Below are positions 28,458 through 37,004 of a stretch of 64,000 bases of DNA, one piece after another (position 1 is the first letter of the stretch; the number at the start of each line of letters is the position of its first letter). Made by a program: the position numbers and the translations under genes. Under the pieces are notes generated by a model, which was not told the origin of the DNA, did no database searches, and worked only from the letters and a program-made list of their open reading frames with translations. This DNA comes from Polyangiaceae bacterium (GTDB taxonomy: Bacteria; Myxococcota_A; Polyangia; Polyangiales; Polyangiaceae), in assembly GCA_013361525.1 (NCBI GenBank), contig JABFXY010000085.1, positions 47,878 to 111,877 of the forward strand, given 5' to 3'.

Positions 28458-31400
28458 ATGACCCACCATCGACTCAGAGCGATTTCGTCGACGGCGCTGA
28501 TCCTCGCTGCCCTCACTGCCGGATGTTCGAAGCCGGATCCGAAGGTCCCCGGCAACGCGGGCAGCTCCGGCGTCTCGAAGGCCTATGTCGCGGCCTTCCA
28601 CGCGGAGATGCAGGACCCGCAAGATCCGGAGGCGTACCTCGACGCAGTCGATGCCGCCGTCGACAACGCGGAAGACCCGGAGTCGCTCGCGGTGATGATC
28701 GCGGCGCTCGATGCGCTGCTCGAAGGTGGTGCGGGTCCGCGGACGGCGCAGCCGATTGCCTACCGCGCCCGCGAGAACTTCCAGAAGATCGCGATTCGCC
28801 TGCGTGAGGCGTACGACGAGCTCGACGGCAGCGACGCGGAGACGGCGCCGTTCATGCGTGGGCTCCTTGCGCGCGGCCTTCACGGAATGGCGCAATTCAC
28901 CGGCGAGAACGGTGGGGCGAAGGTGTGGTTCCAAAAGCGAGGATGCGTCGCGGCCGGGACCGTGGTCGGCCCGCTCGACACTGCGCCGCTGGTTGCGCTC
29001 GAAGGTGCGGCGAAGACACCCGGAACGGGACCGCTGCCGGCGCAGTATCCGAGCCCGAGCAAGTTCAACACCGCAATGACCGCGGAGGTGCCCGCGGATG
29101 CTTGCTCGCTCAGCGTGCGTGGCGCGAGCGACAAGCCCGGTCTCCGGGAGGTCGTGCTCCACATCGACAACCCGACCGAGCAGCGACTGAGCTTCGTGCT
29201 CACGACCAGCGCGACGACGATCCTCGAGGTCGGCGGCGTGAAGGTGACCGAGCGGAAGTTCGACGCCGGTTGGTCGAGCGTGACGTCGATGGGCTACGCG
29301 AAGGTCGGCCCGGGCGTGGCGCGCGTCGTCGTACGTGTCGCGGACAAGCAAGACGCGGGCGCGATCGAGCTCGCCGTGCTGGATCAGGCGGGCAACCCGA
29401 TCGCGGTGCGCGCCCCCAAGGCCGGTGAAGAGGCCACGGTGAAGGCGACGTCGCCGGTCGAGATCAATTTCTCGCGCTACCTCGCGACGGGCGGTGCAGC
29501 GACGGACGCGAGCCTCGCGGCGAATGCGTCTGCGCTCCTCGCGATGGGCGATTCCCGTCGCGCCGAGCACCTCATCGAAAAGTCGCTGCTCGAGTCGCGC
29601 GAAGGCCGCGACCCGGCCGTTCATCTCGTTTGGATGCGCTCGATGGAGCGTGCCGGCGACATGGTCGATTGGAAGCGCATCGAGATGACGCGCGCCGCGA
29701 TCGACGAGGTGAAGAAAGCGGAGCCCGACGCGTGGGAGGCGAAGGTCGTCTCCGCGGATCTCTTGCAGCGCAGAAAAGGCCCGGACGGCACGTTCGAGGC
29801 GCTCGTCGAGCTCGGGGTGACCAAGCCCGACGCGGACCTGTCGAAGCTCGACGTGATGGAGCTGCAGCTGGTGTTGAGTCTCGCGAGCCAGGCGAACCTC
29901 GAAGACCTTTCGGAGCGTGTCTACGACGAGCTTCAGAAGAAGGCACCCGGCTCACCAATGGTGGCGAGCCTGGACGTCACGATGCATCCGCGCTCGGGCC
30001 GTGAGTGGCTGAAGATCGCGTGTGAGGGCGGCCTCTCTCGCGCGAGCACGTCGTGCGCCGATGCGCGCGCGAGCCTCGGCGATCGCAAAGGTGCGCTCGA
30101 GGAGGTCTCGAAGCTGCGTGATCTGACGTCGATGCCGCGCGGCTATCAGTACCTCGAGATGGAGCTTCGGCAGAAGCTCGGAGACGACAAGGGCGCGCTC
30201 GCGATCTACGAGTCGATGTTGCCGTGGGAGCGTTCGACCGCGTCGGTGCTCCCCATCCTCGCGCGCATGGGAAAGAAAGAGGACGCGAAGGCCTACGCGA
30301 TGCGCGAGCTCGCGAAGGATCCGTCGCGGCCGTACACGACCCCGCAGGTGGGCCTCGCCTTCAACGAGCCGTCGGAGGACGCGAAGCGCTTCGAGGAGCA
30401 AGGCCGCAAGCTCGTCGAGCAAGACCGCAAGCAGCAGATTCTGCCGGGCGCCGCGACGGCCGTGCTGAAACACGTCGAGCACTACGGCATGGATCAAGAC
30501 GGCTTCTTGCACGTCGTGCTCTACGACTTGAAGCGCGTGTCCGGCACGACCGACGTCGCGCAGTCGATCTTCCTCGAGCAGCCGATGATCGACGGCCGCG
30601 GCTTCGTCCGCGCGCTCCGCCGCCGCGTGCACAAGACCGACGGTCGCGTGCTCGAGGCGGACATCGCGTCGCCGGCCGGCGGCGGTGATCTGTCGCAGCT
30701 CGAGAAGGGCGACTACGTCGAGCACTACCTCGAGGGCTACTACCTGCCGAACGAGCTCGGGGAGTACACGATCGACACGCCGGACCTGTTGCCCGAGCGC
30801 ACGAGCGTCGCGGATGCAGAGGTCGTGCTTCGACTGCCCGAGACGTTCGAGGCCACGACCTGGACACACGCGCTCTTGGGGAAGCCGACCGAGGAGAAGA
30901 AAGGCGGCTACAAGCTCCTCCGCTACTCGCTGAAGAACCAGCCGCCGCGAAAGATCGAGGACGGTTTGCCGTGGCTCGAGCGTGGCGTGCGCATCAGCCT
31001 CGGCACGCAGACCTGGGCCAAGGTCGGCCGCGCCGTCGGTGAGAACATCCGCGGCCTCGAGGACACCGATCCCTTCATCGCGCGTTTTGCAAAGGAAGCT
31101 GCGAAGCCGGAGGAGACGACCAAGACGACGGCGGCGCCGGCCCAGGTCGGCACGGCGCAGCCCGAGGACGCAGCGCTCGTGGGGCGCGTCGTCGATCACG
31201 TCGGCAAGACGATCAAGGTCGCTTCCGGCGGCTACGAGCTCGGTGATTCGTCGAGCTTCTCCGCGGGCGGCGGGCACGGCCAGCCGATCCGATGGATGGT
31301 GGACGACGGCGTCGGGAGCCGCACCTGGATCATCTACACGGTGCTGCGCGAGCTCGGCGTGAAGGTCGATGTCGCCGTCGCCGAGACGGAGCCTTTCTCG

Positions 31401-32252
31401 GCGGCGCCGAATTTCCCGCCGCACCCGGGCCGCTTCCGCAAGCCGCTCGTCGTCGCGCATCTCTCGCAGGGCGACGTTTGGATCGACGCGGACGTCGCTG
31501 GACCGCCGCTGCCTCCGGGCCGGGTGAGCCCGGAGCTCAAGGGACGCAGCGCGATCCTGAGCGGTGGACAGATCGTGCCGGTGCCGATCCGCCAGGACGA
31601 GACGGTCGACGAGGCGAAGGTGGACTTGGCGCTCGACGCACAAGGCACGGCGAAGGGCACGGTGACGCTGCAGCTTCGCGGCGCGCAGGCACAGGCCCTC
31701 GCGGAGTCGTTCAACTACGTCGTCGGTGAAGATCGACGCAACATGCTGCGTTCCGTGGTGCAGTCGTGGATCCCGTGGGCCAGCGTCGACGACGTGCAGC
31801 TCGCGTCGAAAGAAGGCTCGTGGGAGGTCGGTCTCGTCGCGCAGGTGACGATCCCCGGCTTCGGCAGCCTCGAGGGCAAAGACGGAAAGACGTGGATCCT
31901 GCCCGGCGTGGAGTCCGCTCGTCGCGGCACGCTCGCGCAGATCTACGCGTCGAAGTCCGAGCGCGAGAGCGCTCTCAACATCGATTGGCCGGTGCAGTAC
32001 CGCCTCTCGAGGCGCATCAAGCTGCCGCAAGGCGCGAAGGTCGAGAAGCTCGCGAGCGCCCTCGACAAGAAGAGCGAGAACCTTTCGGCGCAGCGACAGG
32101 TGAAGGTCGAGGGCGACACGATCGTCGAGGAGTTCGTGATGAACTTGCCGACCGGGACGGTCGATACCGCGTCGTACCGCTCGTTCTTGAACGACGTGCA
32201 GGCGGTCGACTCCGGGTTCTTGGCGGGGATTCGCCTTCGGGTGAAGCCCTGA
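28458..32252 (+). CDS. Large DUF3857/transglutaminase-like lipoprotein
   Basis: A protein of 1264 residues with lipobox LTAGC (Cys-23). Residues about 30-600 are helical and TPR-like. A beta-rich DUF3857-like region follows at about 670-830 (HVVLYDLKRVSGTTDVAQ...DYVEHYLEGYYLPNELGEYTID). Then comes a transglutaminase-like segment near 940-1020 (WMVDDGVGSRTWIIYTVLRELGVKVDVA). In the usual DUF3857 partners this segment carries GDCKD with the catalytic cysteine; here it reads DGVGSRT, so enzyme activity is doubtful. A C-terminal beta domain completes the chain. It is exported and lipid-anchored; function unknown. murB begins one base after the stop codon. Confidence 0.8.
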   Translation: MTHHRLRAISSTALILAALTAGCSKPDPKVPGNAGSSGVSKAYVAAFHAEMQDPQDPEAYLDAVDAAVDNAEDPESLAVMIAALDALLEGGAGPRTAQPIAYRARENFQKIAIRLREAYDELDGSDAETAPFMRGLLARGLHGMAQFTGENGGAKVWFQKRGCVAAGTVVGPLDTAPLVALEGAAKTPGTGPLPAQYPSPSKFNTAMTAEVPADACSLSVRGASDKPGLREVVLHIDNPTEQRLSFVLTTSATTILEVGGVKVTERKFDAGWSSVTSMGYAKVGPGVARVVVRVADKQDAGAIELAVLDQAGNPIAVRAPKAGEEATVKATSPVEINFSRYLATGGAATDASLAANASALLAMGDSRRAEHLIEKSLLESREGRDPAVHLVWMRSMERAGDMVDWKRIEMTRAAIDEVKKAEPDAWEAKVVSADLLQRRKGPDGTFEALVELGVTKPDADLSKLDVMELQLVLSLASQANLEDLSERVYDELQKKAPGSPMVASLDVTMHPRSGREWLKIACEGGLSRASTSCADARASLGDRKGALEEVSKLRDLTSMPRGYQYLEMELRQKLGDDKGALAIYESMLPWERSTASVLPILARMGKKEDAKAYAMRELAKDPSRPYTTPQVGLAFNEPSEDAKRFEEQGRKLVEQDRKQQILPGAATAVLKHVEHYGMDQDGFLHVVLYDLKRVSGTTDVAQSIFLEQPMIDGRGFVRALRRRVHKTDGRVLEADIASPAGGGDLSQLEKGDYVEHYLEGYYLPNELGEYTIDTPDLLPERTSVADAEVVLRLPETFEATTWTHALLGKPTEEKKGGYKLLRYSLKNQPPRKIEDGLPWLERGVRISLGTQTWAKVGRAVGENIRGLEDTDPFIARFAKEAAKPEETTKTTAAPAQVGTAQPEDAALVGRVVDHVGKTIKVASGGYELGDSSSFSAGGGHGQPIRWMVDDGVGSRTWIIYTVLRELGVKVDVAVAETEPFSAAPNFPPHPGRFRKPLVVAHLSQGDVWIDADVAGPPLPPGRVSPELKGRSAILSGGQIVPVPIRQDETVDEAKVDLALDAQGTAKGTVTLQLRGAQAQALAESFNYVVGEDRRNMLRSVVQSWIPWASVDDVQLASKEGSWEVGLVAQVTIPGFGSLEGKDGKTWILPGVESARRGTLAQIYASKSERESALNIDWPVQYRLSRRIKLPQGAKVEKLASALDKKSENLSAQRQVKVEGDTIVEEFVMNLPTGTVDTASYRSFLNDVQAVDSGFLAGIRLRVKP

Positions 32253-32253
32253 C

Positions 32254-33381
32254 GTGAAGATCGAACAGGACGTTCCGCTCGCGCCGATGACCACGCTCGG
32301 CGTGGGCGGCTCCGCGCGGCGCTTCGTGCGCGCGGCCACCGAAGCGGAGCTCGCCGAAGCGCTCGCGTGGGCCACCGCACGAGGCGAAGCGACGTTCATC
32401 TTGGGCGGCGGCTCGAACCTCGTCATTGCAGACGACGGGATCGACGCGCTGGTCATCGCCGTCGGGCTGCGCGGCATCTCGGTGCATCCGGGCGCGGACG
32501 GGCGCACGACGATGCGTGTCGCCGCCGGCGAGCCTTGGGACGACGTCGTGGCGCGCGCGGCGGACGAGAACCTCGCGGGCATCGAATGCCTTTCGGGAAT
32601 CCCGGGTCTCACCGGTGCAACGCCGATTCAAAACGTCGGCGCATACGGGCAAGAGGTCGCCGACGTCATCACGCGCGTCTCGGTCGTCGAGCGCGCGACC
32701 GGCGCGCGAAGCGATCTCGATCCGGAGGCGTGCGCGTTTTCGTACCGCGACAGCGCCTTCAAGCGAGGGTGGGCCGGCCGCTTCGTCGTGACGTCGATCG
32801 ATCTGTCACTCCGCGCCGGAGCACCGGACGAGCCGCGCTACGCGGAGCTTGCGCGCGCGATGGCGAGTGAGCCAAAAACGATCGCCGCAACGCGCGCAAA
32901 AGTGATCGAGCTCCGCGTCGCGAAAGCGATGGTGCACGGTCGAGGTGGATCGGACAACCAGAGCGCGGGCTCGTTCTTCATGAATCCGATCGTGCCCGTC
33001 GAACTCGCTTCACGCGTCGAAGAGCGCGCCAAAGCGATCGGCGCTCTGGCAGCGACGGACTCGATGCCACGCTTCGCCGCCTCGTCCGGCACCGTCAAGC
33101 TCGCGGCCGGGTGGCTCATCGAGCGCGCGGGTTTCAAAAAGGGCACCGCGCGCGACACGGTCGGTCTCTCGAGCAAACACGCGCTAGCGATCGTGAACCG
33201 CGGCGGCGCGACCGCGAACGACGTCGTCTCGTTCGCGCGCTGGATCCGCGACGGCGTCGAAGAACGCTTCGGCGTGCGCCTCGTCCCCGAGCCCGAGCTC
33301 GTCGGCTTCCGCTCGCAAGACATCGCGGATCTGCGGCCTCAAGCGTCGTCGCCGCACAAAACGACGACGCCCGCGGCCTGA
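32254..33381 (+). CDS. murB: UDP-N-acetylmuramate dehydrogenase
   Basis: A protein of 375 residues. It reduces UDP-GlcNAc-enolpyruvate to UDP-MurNAc with FAD and NADPH, the second step of cytoplasmic peptidoglycan precursor synthesis. Visible features are TTLGVGGSARRF, the FAD-binding FILGGGSNLVIADDG, GIPGLTGATPIQNVGAYGQEV, the YRDSAFK arginine/tyrosine pair, the catalytic serine in QSAGSFFMNP, and the C-terminal PEPELVGF glutamate. About 35 extra residues follow the family end. The GTG 32254 start lies immediately after the preceding stop, indicating cotranscription with the lipoprotein gene. Confidence 0.97.
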   Translation: MKIEQDVPLAPMTTLGVGGSARRFVRAATEAELAEALAWATARGEATFILGGGSNLVIADDGIDALVIAVGLRGISVHPGADGRTTMRVAAGEPWDDVVARAADENLAGIECLSGIPGLTGATPIQNVGAYGQEVADVITRVSVVERATGARSDLDPEACAFSYRDSAFKRGWAGRFVVTSIDLSLRAGAPDEPRYAELARAMASEPKTIAATRAKVIELRVAKAMVHGRGGSDNQSAGSFFMNPIVPVELASRVEERAKAIGALAATDSMPRFAASSGTVKLAAGWLIERAGFKKGTARDTVGLSSKHALAIVNRGGATANDVVSFARWIRDGVEERFGVRLVPEPELVGFRSQDIADLRPQASSPHKTTTPAA

Positions 33382-33394
33382 GCCACGGGCGTCG
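33365..33394. terminator. Hairpin between convergent murB and GYF genes
   Basis: A perfect 9-bp inverted repeat CGACGCCCG / CGGGCGTCG extends, past one mismatch, through GGC/GCC around a CTGA loop. It overlaps the murB stop codon region and lies 20 bases before the stop of the opposing gene. It could stop transcription from both sides. There is no T-run, so Rho dependence cannot be excluded. Confidence 0.65.
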
Positions 33395-33413
33395 AGCGCA
33401 TCGGAGAACCGCG

Positions 33414-35153
33414 TCAGCGGATGTTGACCGTCTTCGAGACCGGAACGGCCGCGCCGGAGAACGGCGGGATGCTCAGGCCTTTGAACGCACCCGCGATGCA
33501 GCTGCCAGTGGGCGTGCCTGCGAAGGGGGCGCCGACGGAGGGAGCCGTGCCTTTGCCGCTCGGCTGGAAGGTGACTTGGACCTTGGTGCTTCCGGTCGGG
33601 CCGTCGGCCTTCTTGCAGCCGGAGGCGCGGCCGGCCGCCGCGCTCATCGCGGACGATGCAGCGCCGCGATCGAAGGGAGCATCGCCACCCTTGCCGGTGT
33701 CCTTCGGCTCCTCTTTCGGCTCTTCCTTCGGCTCGTCCTTCTTCGTGTCCTTCTTGTCGTCTTTCTTCGAGTCCTTCGGATCGACGAGGGCGACCTTCCC
33801 GCCGGTGGTTCCGGTGGTACCAGCCGCGCTCGCGACCGGTTCCGCGGAGGTGGACCCGGACGTCGCAGCGGTCGCCGACGAAGTCTCCGCCGTGGGAGCC
33901 GACTCGGCGGGCTTTGCCTGCTCGCTCGACTTCGACGGTTCGGCGGTCTTGTCGGATTTGGTCTCCGCTTTCTCCGTCTTGTCCTGCTTGTCGGCGTTCG
34001 CCGTGTCGGTCTTGTTACTGCCCGCCAGGACGAAGAAGATGATGCCGCCGATCAGCGCGAGCGCGCCGAGACCGCCGACGATGTACGGTGCAGCGCTCTT
34101 CTTCGGAGGCGGCGCGTACGCGGCGGGCGCAGCCATCGCGCCGGCGGAGACCGGTGCGACGCTCGGAGGCGGAGGCGGCGGAGGCGGCTCGATGTACGGC
34201 GCGTTCAGCGGAACGGGTGCGAGCATCGGTGCCGCGGAGACACCGCCGAGGCTGAGGATGTCGTCGACGCGATCGTTCGACGCGCCGTACTTGTTCTTCG
34301 TCGCGGGCTTCGCAGCCGAGGCTGCTTCTGCGGCGGCGAGGTCCTTGAGCGAGAAGAGGACGCTGGTCTCGTTGCGCTCGCCCGTGTGTTTGTCGAGCGG
34401 TTGGGCACCGAGGCCTGCAGCGCCCGCGCTCATTTGCGTGTTCGCCGCCGGTCGCGCCACGTCTTCACGGCTGGCGCCGAACAAATCGACGCTCTGACGG
34501 CCACCCGCGCGACGAGCCGCGCCTGCAGCGGGAGATGCCGCTGCCGCTGCCGTGACGGGCTGCGCGAGCGGCGTCGTCGCCTCGAACGCTTGTTGCTGGC
34601 CGTAGCCGGGTTGGCTGTAGGGGCCGGACCCGTTCTGCCCGCCCGAGATCGGCGCCGACACGGCAGCTGCCGCTCCGTAGCCATCCGACTGACCGGAGGA
34701 CGCGGCGAGAAGCGGCGCGAGCTCTTCGACCTGGTGGATCGGGAGCCAGTCGGCCATCCCGTCCTTCCACAAGTACGTGTCCGCCGTGAGCGTCCCCTTC
34801 GCGTACTCGGTGAGGACCTGCGCCGTCGTCATCGTGCGCTGGTCGTCGTCGCTGACGCTGACCGTCCACTCGTCGGGGTTCGCTGGTGCCTCACCGCCGA
34901 GCGCGGCGTGCGAGTGCTGGAGCAGCTGGGTCGCGGCTTGATCGTCGAACCCGCCGCCCCCTCCGGCATCAGCGCCGCCGGCATCAGCCCCTTGGGACTG
35001 AGCCTGCTGCAGTTGAGCCAGGACGCTCGGATCGTTGCCATTGACGACGATCGTGCTCGAGCATTTCTTGCACTTGATCTTGATGACCTTGCCGACGACT
35101 TTCTCGTCGGCGATCGTGTACTTCGCCGCGCAGGACTGACACGAGATTTTCAT
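33414..35153 (-). CDS. Zinc-ribbon/GYF membrane protein with AgmX/PglI-type C-terminal domain
   Basis: A protein of 579 residues. Residues 5-31 form an MJ0042-type zinc ribbon (Cys-5, -8, -28, -31) and about 95-145 a GYF_2 domain (YLWKDGMADWLPIHQVEELAPLL). A long Ala/Gln/Pro-rich spacer precedes one transmembrane helix (about 355-378). The Lys/Glu/Ser-rich periplasmic linker carries KEEPKEEPKD repeats, and the C-terminal 90 residues match the myxobacterial AgmX/PglI tail (KVQVTFQPSGKGTAPSV...GSCIAGAFKG). The plan resembles GltJ/AgmX of the Myxococcus gliding machinery but is shorter. GGAGG lies 8 bases upstream of ATG 35153. A focal-adhesion-like role is inference. Confidence 0.85.
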   Translation of the reverse strand: MKISCQSCAAKYTIADEKVVGKVIKIKCKKCSSTIVVNGNDPSVLAQLQQAQSQGADAGGADAGGGGGFDDQAATQLLQHSHAALGGEAPANPDEWTVSVSDDDQRTMTTAQVLTEYAKGTLTADTYLWKDGMADWLPIHQVEELAPLLAASSGQSDGYGAAAAVSAPISGGQNGSGPYSQPGYGQQQAFEATTPLAQPVTAAAAASPAAGAARRAGGRQSVDLFGASREDVARPAANTQMSAGAAGLGAQPLDKHTGERNETSVLFSLKDLAAAEAASAAKPATKNKYGASNDRVDDILSLGGVSAAPMLAPVPLNAPYIEPPPPPPPPSVAPVSAGAMAAPAAYAPPPKKSAAPYIVGGLGALALIGGIIFFVLAGSNKTDTANADKQDKTEKAETKSDKTAEPSKSSEQAKPAESAPTAETSSATAATSGSTSAEPVASAAGTTGTTGGKVALVDPKDSKKDDKKDTKKDEPKEEPKEEPKDTGKGGDAPFDRGAASSAMSAAAGRASGCKKADGPTGSTKVQVTFQPSGKGTAPSVGAPFAGTPTGSCIAGAFKGLSIPPFSGAAVPVSKTVNIR

Positions 35154-35342
35154 CCCTTAGACCTCCAGCGGCGCTACAGGCACGTCGCCACCACGGTGCT
35201 CCATCGAACGCGTGAGGAGGGGCCCCACGCATCCACAACTTTGCCCGCAAACGTGTTGCGGGAACCAATAACGAGCGAGAACAAGACCCAACGCCTTCGG
35301 CCGATGATAGGGCTTCGACGGAATAGCGATCAAGGTAGCGAG

Positions 35343-36851
35343 GTGGCGCATCGACGCAAGCTTCCTGCATGGACGCTCCTCGACGGGCTCGGGGACGCAC
35401 TCCACGCGCGGAACTTGTTCAGGTTCGCGGCGGCGTTTTGTGTGGTCGCTTGGTCGCACGAAAGCCACGCAGAAGAGCCGAAACCGACGCTCGCCGGCAC
35501 TTGGTCGGCGACCGCGATGACCGAGGCATGGAGCACCAAGGAGTGGGGCGACGCCTGTGGTCCGAAGCCGACATCGGGGGGCGGCGCCCCTGCAGGGACC
35601 GTCACGGTCGCCGACCAGGGATCCGAATTGTCGTTCAGCGGGGCGGGCCGGGCCTTCTCCACGGCGAGCTGTTGGGAGCCGACCCCGGGTCTCAAGCGGA
35701 GCAGCCACGCGGGCGGCAAGCGAGGATGGTCGTCGACGTGTGTGAGCCCGCCCGGGGACCCGAGGCGCGCGACCGTGAACACGCGCATGTCGGCCACCGA
35801 CGACACGATCGTCTTCAACGAGACCGGCCTCTTCGAGTTCAACATCCAGGACACGACCTGCAAGGCGAGCGTCGCGCGGTCGCGTAGTTTCAAGCTGAAA
35901 CAACGTGCCGGCGAGGCCGAGCCCGCGGTGTCGGCACCGACCGCGACGGCCACGGCCGCGCCTCCTCCCACGAGCACCCCGACCGTCGAGAGCGCGAAGC
36001 CGCCTCCTCCCGACTGCGATCCAAGTGCTCCTCCGGCGCGGCTCGAGGTGCGTCCGGCACGAAAGCTTCTGCGCCCGGGCGAGCAGCTCGACCTCGATAT
36101 CCGAGTCCTGGACGCTCGAACGTGCATCGTTCAAGCGACGCCCGAGATCAAGATCGAGGAGGCGAGCGAAGGCCTCGCACCGCACGTGAAGATCGAGAAA
36201 CACGCGGTGCACATCGACGACTCCGCGCCGGAAGGGACGGCCTTCGTCGTCGTGACGATGGGCGGCAAGTCGGTGCGGACGTCGATCGAGGTGACGCCCG
36301 CCGATCGCTACGCGGAGCTGCTCGCGAAGCGTGGTCTCGACGAGCGAGGCGAAGACACGAGCGCCCTCGTCGCGGAGATCGAGACCGGGCTCGGCGGACC
36401 GGAAGGCACCGCCGAGGACACGGCGCGCGCCCGGCGCATCACGTTCCTCGCGATCGTCGGTGGTGTCGCCGGGGCGCTCGGCATCCTCGCGCTGGCGCTG
36501 GTTCGGCGCGGTCGCCGAGCCCCGCCCGAGCGAGCGACGGAGGCGCCGCCGCCCCCCAACGTCGCGTTCTTCGAGACGACGACCCCTTCCGCGATGGAGT
36601 GCCCGAAGTGTCTCCGCGTCTTCGCGCCCGAGGCTGGGTTCTGCCCCGCGGACGGCACCGCGCTCGTCCCGTCGAAGAAGGCGCCGCCGCCCCCACCGGC
36701 CCCCTCCGAGCCACCGCCCGCAGGCGCAGCCGCGGAGCCAAAGAAGAAGAAGCGCGAGGTCGGGAAAATCTGCCCCACGTGCGGCGACACGTTCGCAGCC
36801 GACGCGTCGTTCTGCGGCAAAGACGGGACGCAGCTCGTGCAGATCAATTGA
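35343..36851 (+). CDS. Exported-domain membrane protein with two C-terminal zinc ribbons
   Basis: A protein of about 502 residues. A signal peptide (RNLFRFAAAFCVVAWSHESHA) leads into a cysteine-containing extracytoplasmic region, a Pro/Thr spacer and a beta-sandwich-like domain (RPARKLLRPGEQLDLDIRVLD). One membrane helix at about 365-390 (FLAIVGGVAGALGILALALV) follows. The cytoplasmic tail has two zinc ribbons, CPKCLRVFAPEAGFCPADGT and CPTCGDTFAADASFCGKDGT. The membrane orientation is thus outside to inside, suited to signalling. GTG 35343 is preferred; ATG 35304 is in frame. It is divergent from the GYF gene, starting 190 bases away. Function unknown. Confidence 0.75.
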   Translation: MAHRRKLPAWTLLDGLGDALHARNLFRFAAAFCVVAWSHESHAEEPKPTLAGTWSATAMTEAWSTKEWGDACGPKPTSGGGAPAGTVTVADQGSELSFSGAGRAFSTASCWEPTPGLKRSSHAGGKRGWSSTCVSPPGDPRRATVNTRMSATDDTIVFNETGLFEFNIQDTTCKASVARSRSFKLKQRAGEAEPAVSAPTATATAAPPPTSTPTVESAKPPPPDCDPSAPPARLEVRPARKLLRPGEQLDLDIRVLDARTCIVQATPEIKIEEASEGLAPHVKIEKHAVHIDDSAPEGTAFVVVTMGGKSVRTSIEVTPADRYAELLAKRGLDERGEDTSALVAEIETGLGGPEGTAEDTARARRITFLAIVGGVAGALGILALALVRRGRRAPPERATEAPPPPNVAFFETTTPSAMECPKCLRVFAPEAGFCPADGTALVPSKKAPPPPPAPSEPPPAGAAAEPKKKKREVGKICPTCGDTFAADASFCGKDGTQLVQIN

Positions 36852-36925
36852 GGGAGATAAGAGCCGAGTGGGGCAGGCCACGTCGAGCGAAGCGAGACCG
36901 GCCGGGGCGGCTCCCACGAGGCTCG

Positions 36926-36942
36926 GTGCGCCGGAGGCGCAC
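36926..36942 (+). terminator. Short perfect hairpin, possible terminator
   Basis: GTGCGCC (36926-36932) and GGCGCAC (36936-36942) pair around a GGA loop, 75 bases after the zinc-ribbon protein stop and before the next gene. There is no T-run. The position suggests an end of transcription for the upstream gene. Confidence 0.4.
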
Positions 36943-37004
36943 GCGAGTAAACAGGGCCTCGACGGCCTTGCGCCGGCACCCGGTCCGTTCTCTTCTTGGG
37001 CACG

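Noticed and set aside
29952..32612. 886-residue minus-strand frame opposite the DUF3857 lipoprotein and murB
   Set aside because: It spans two real genes in antisense and has Arg/Leu/Asp-rich composition without recognisable motifs.
33111..35303. Upstream part of the long plus-strand frame running into the zinc-ribbon protein
   Set aside because: It is antisense to the zinc-ribbon/GYF gene and has no protein-like composition; the real start is near 35343.
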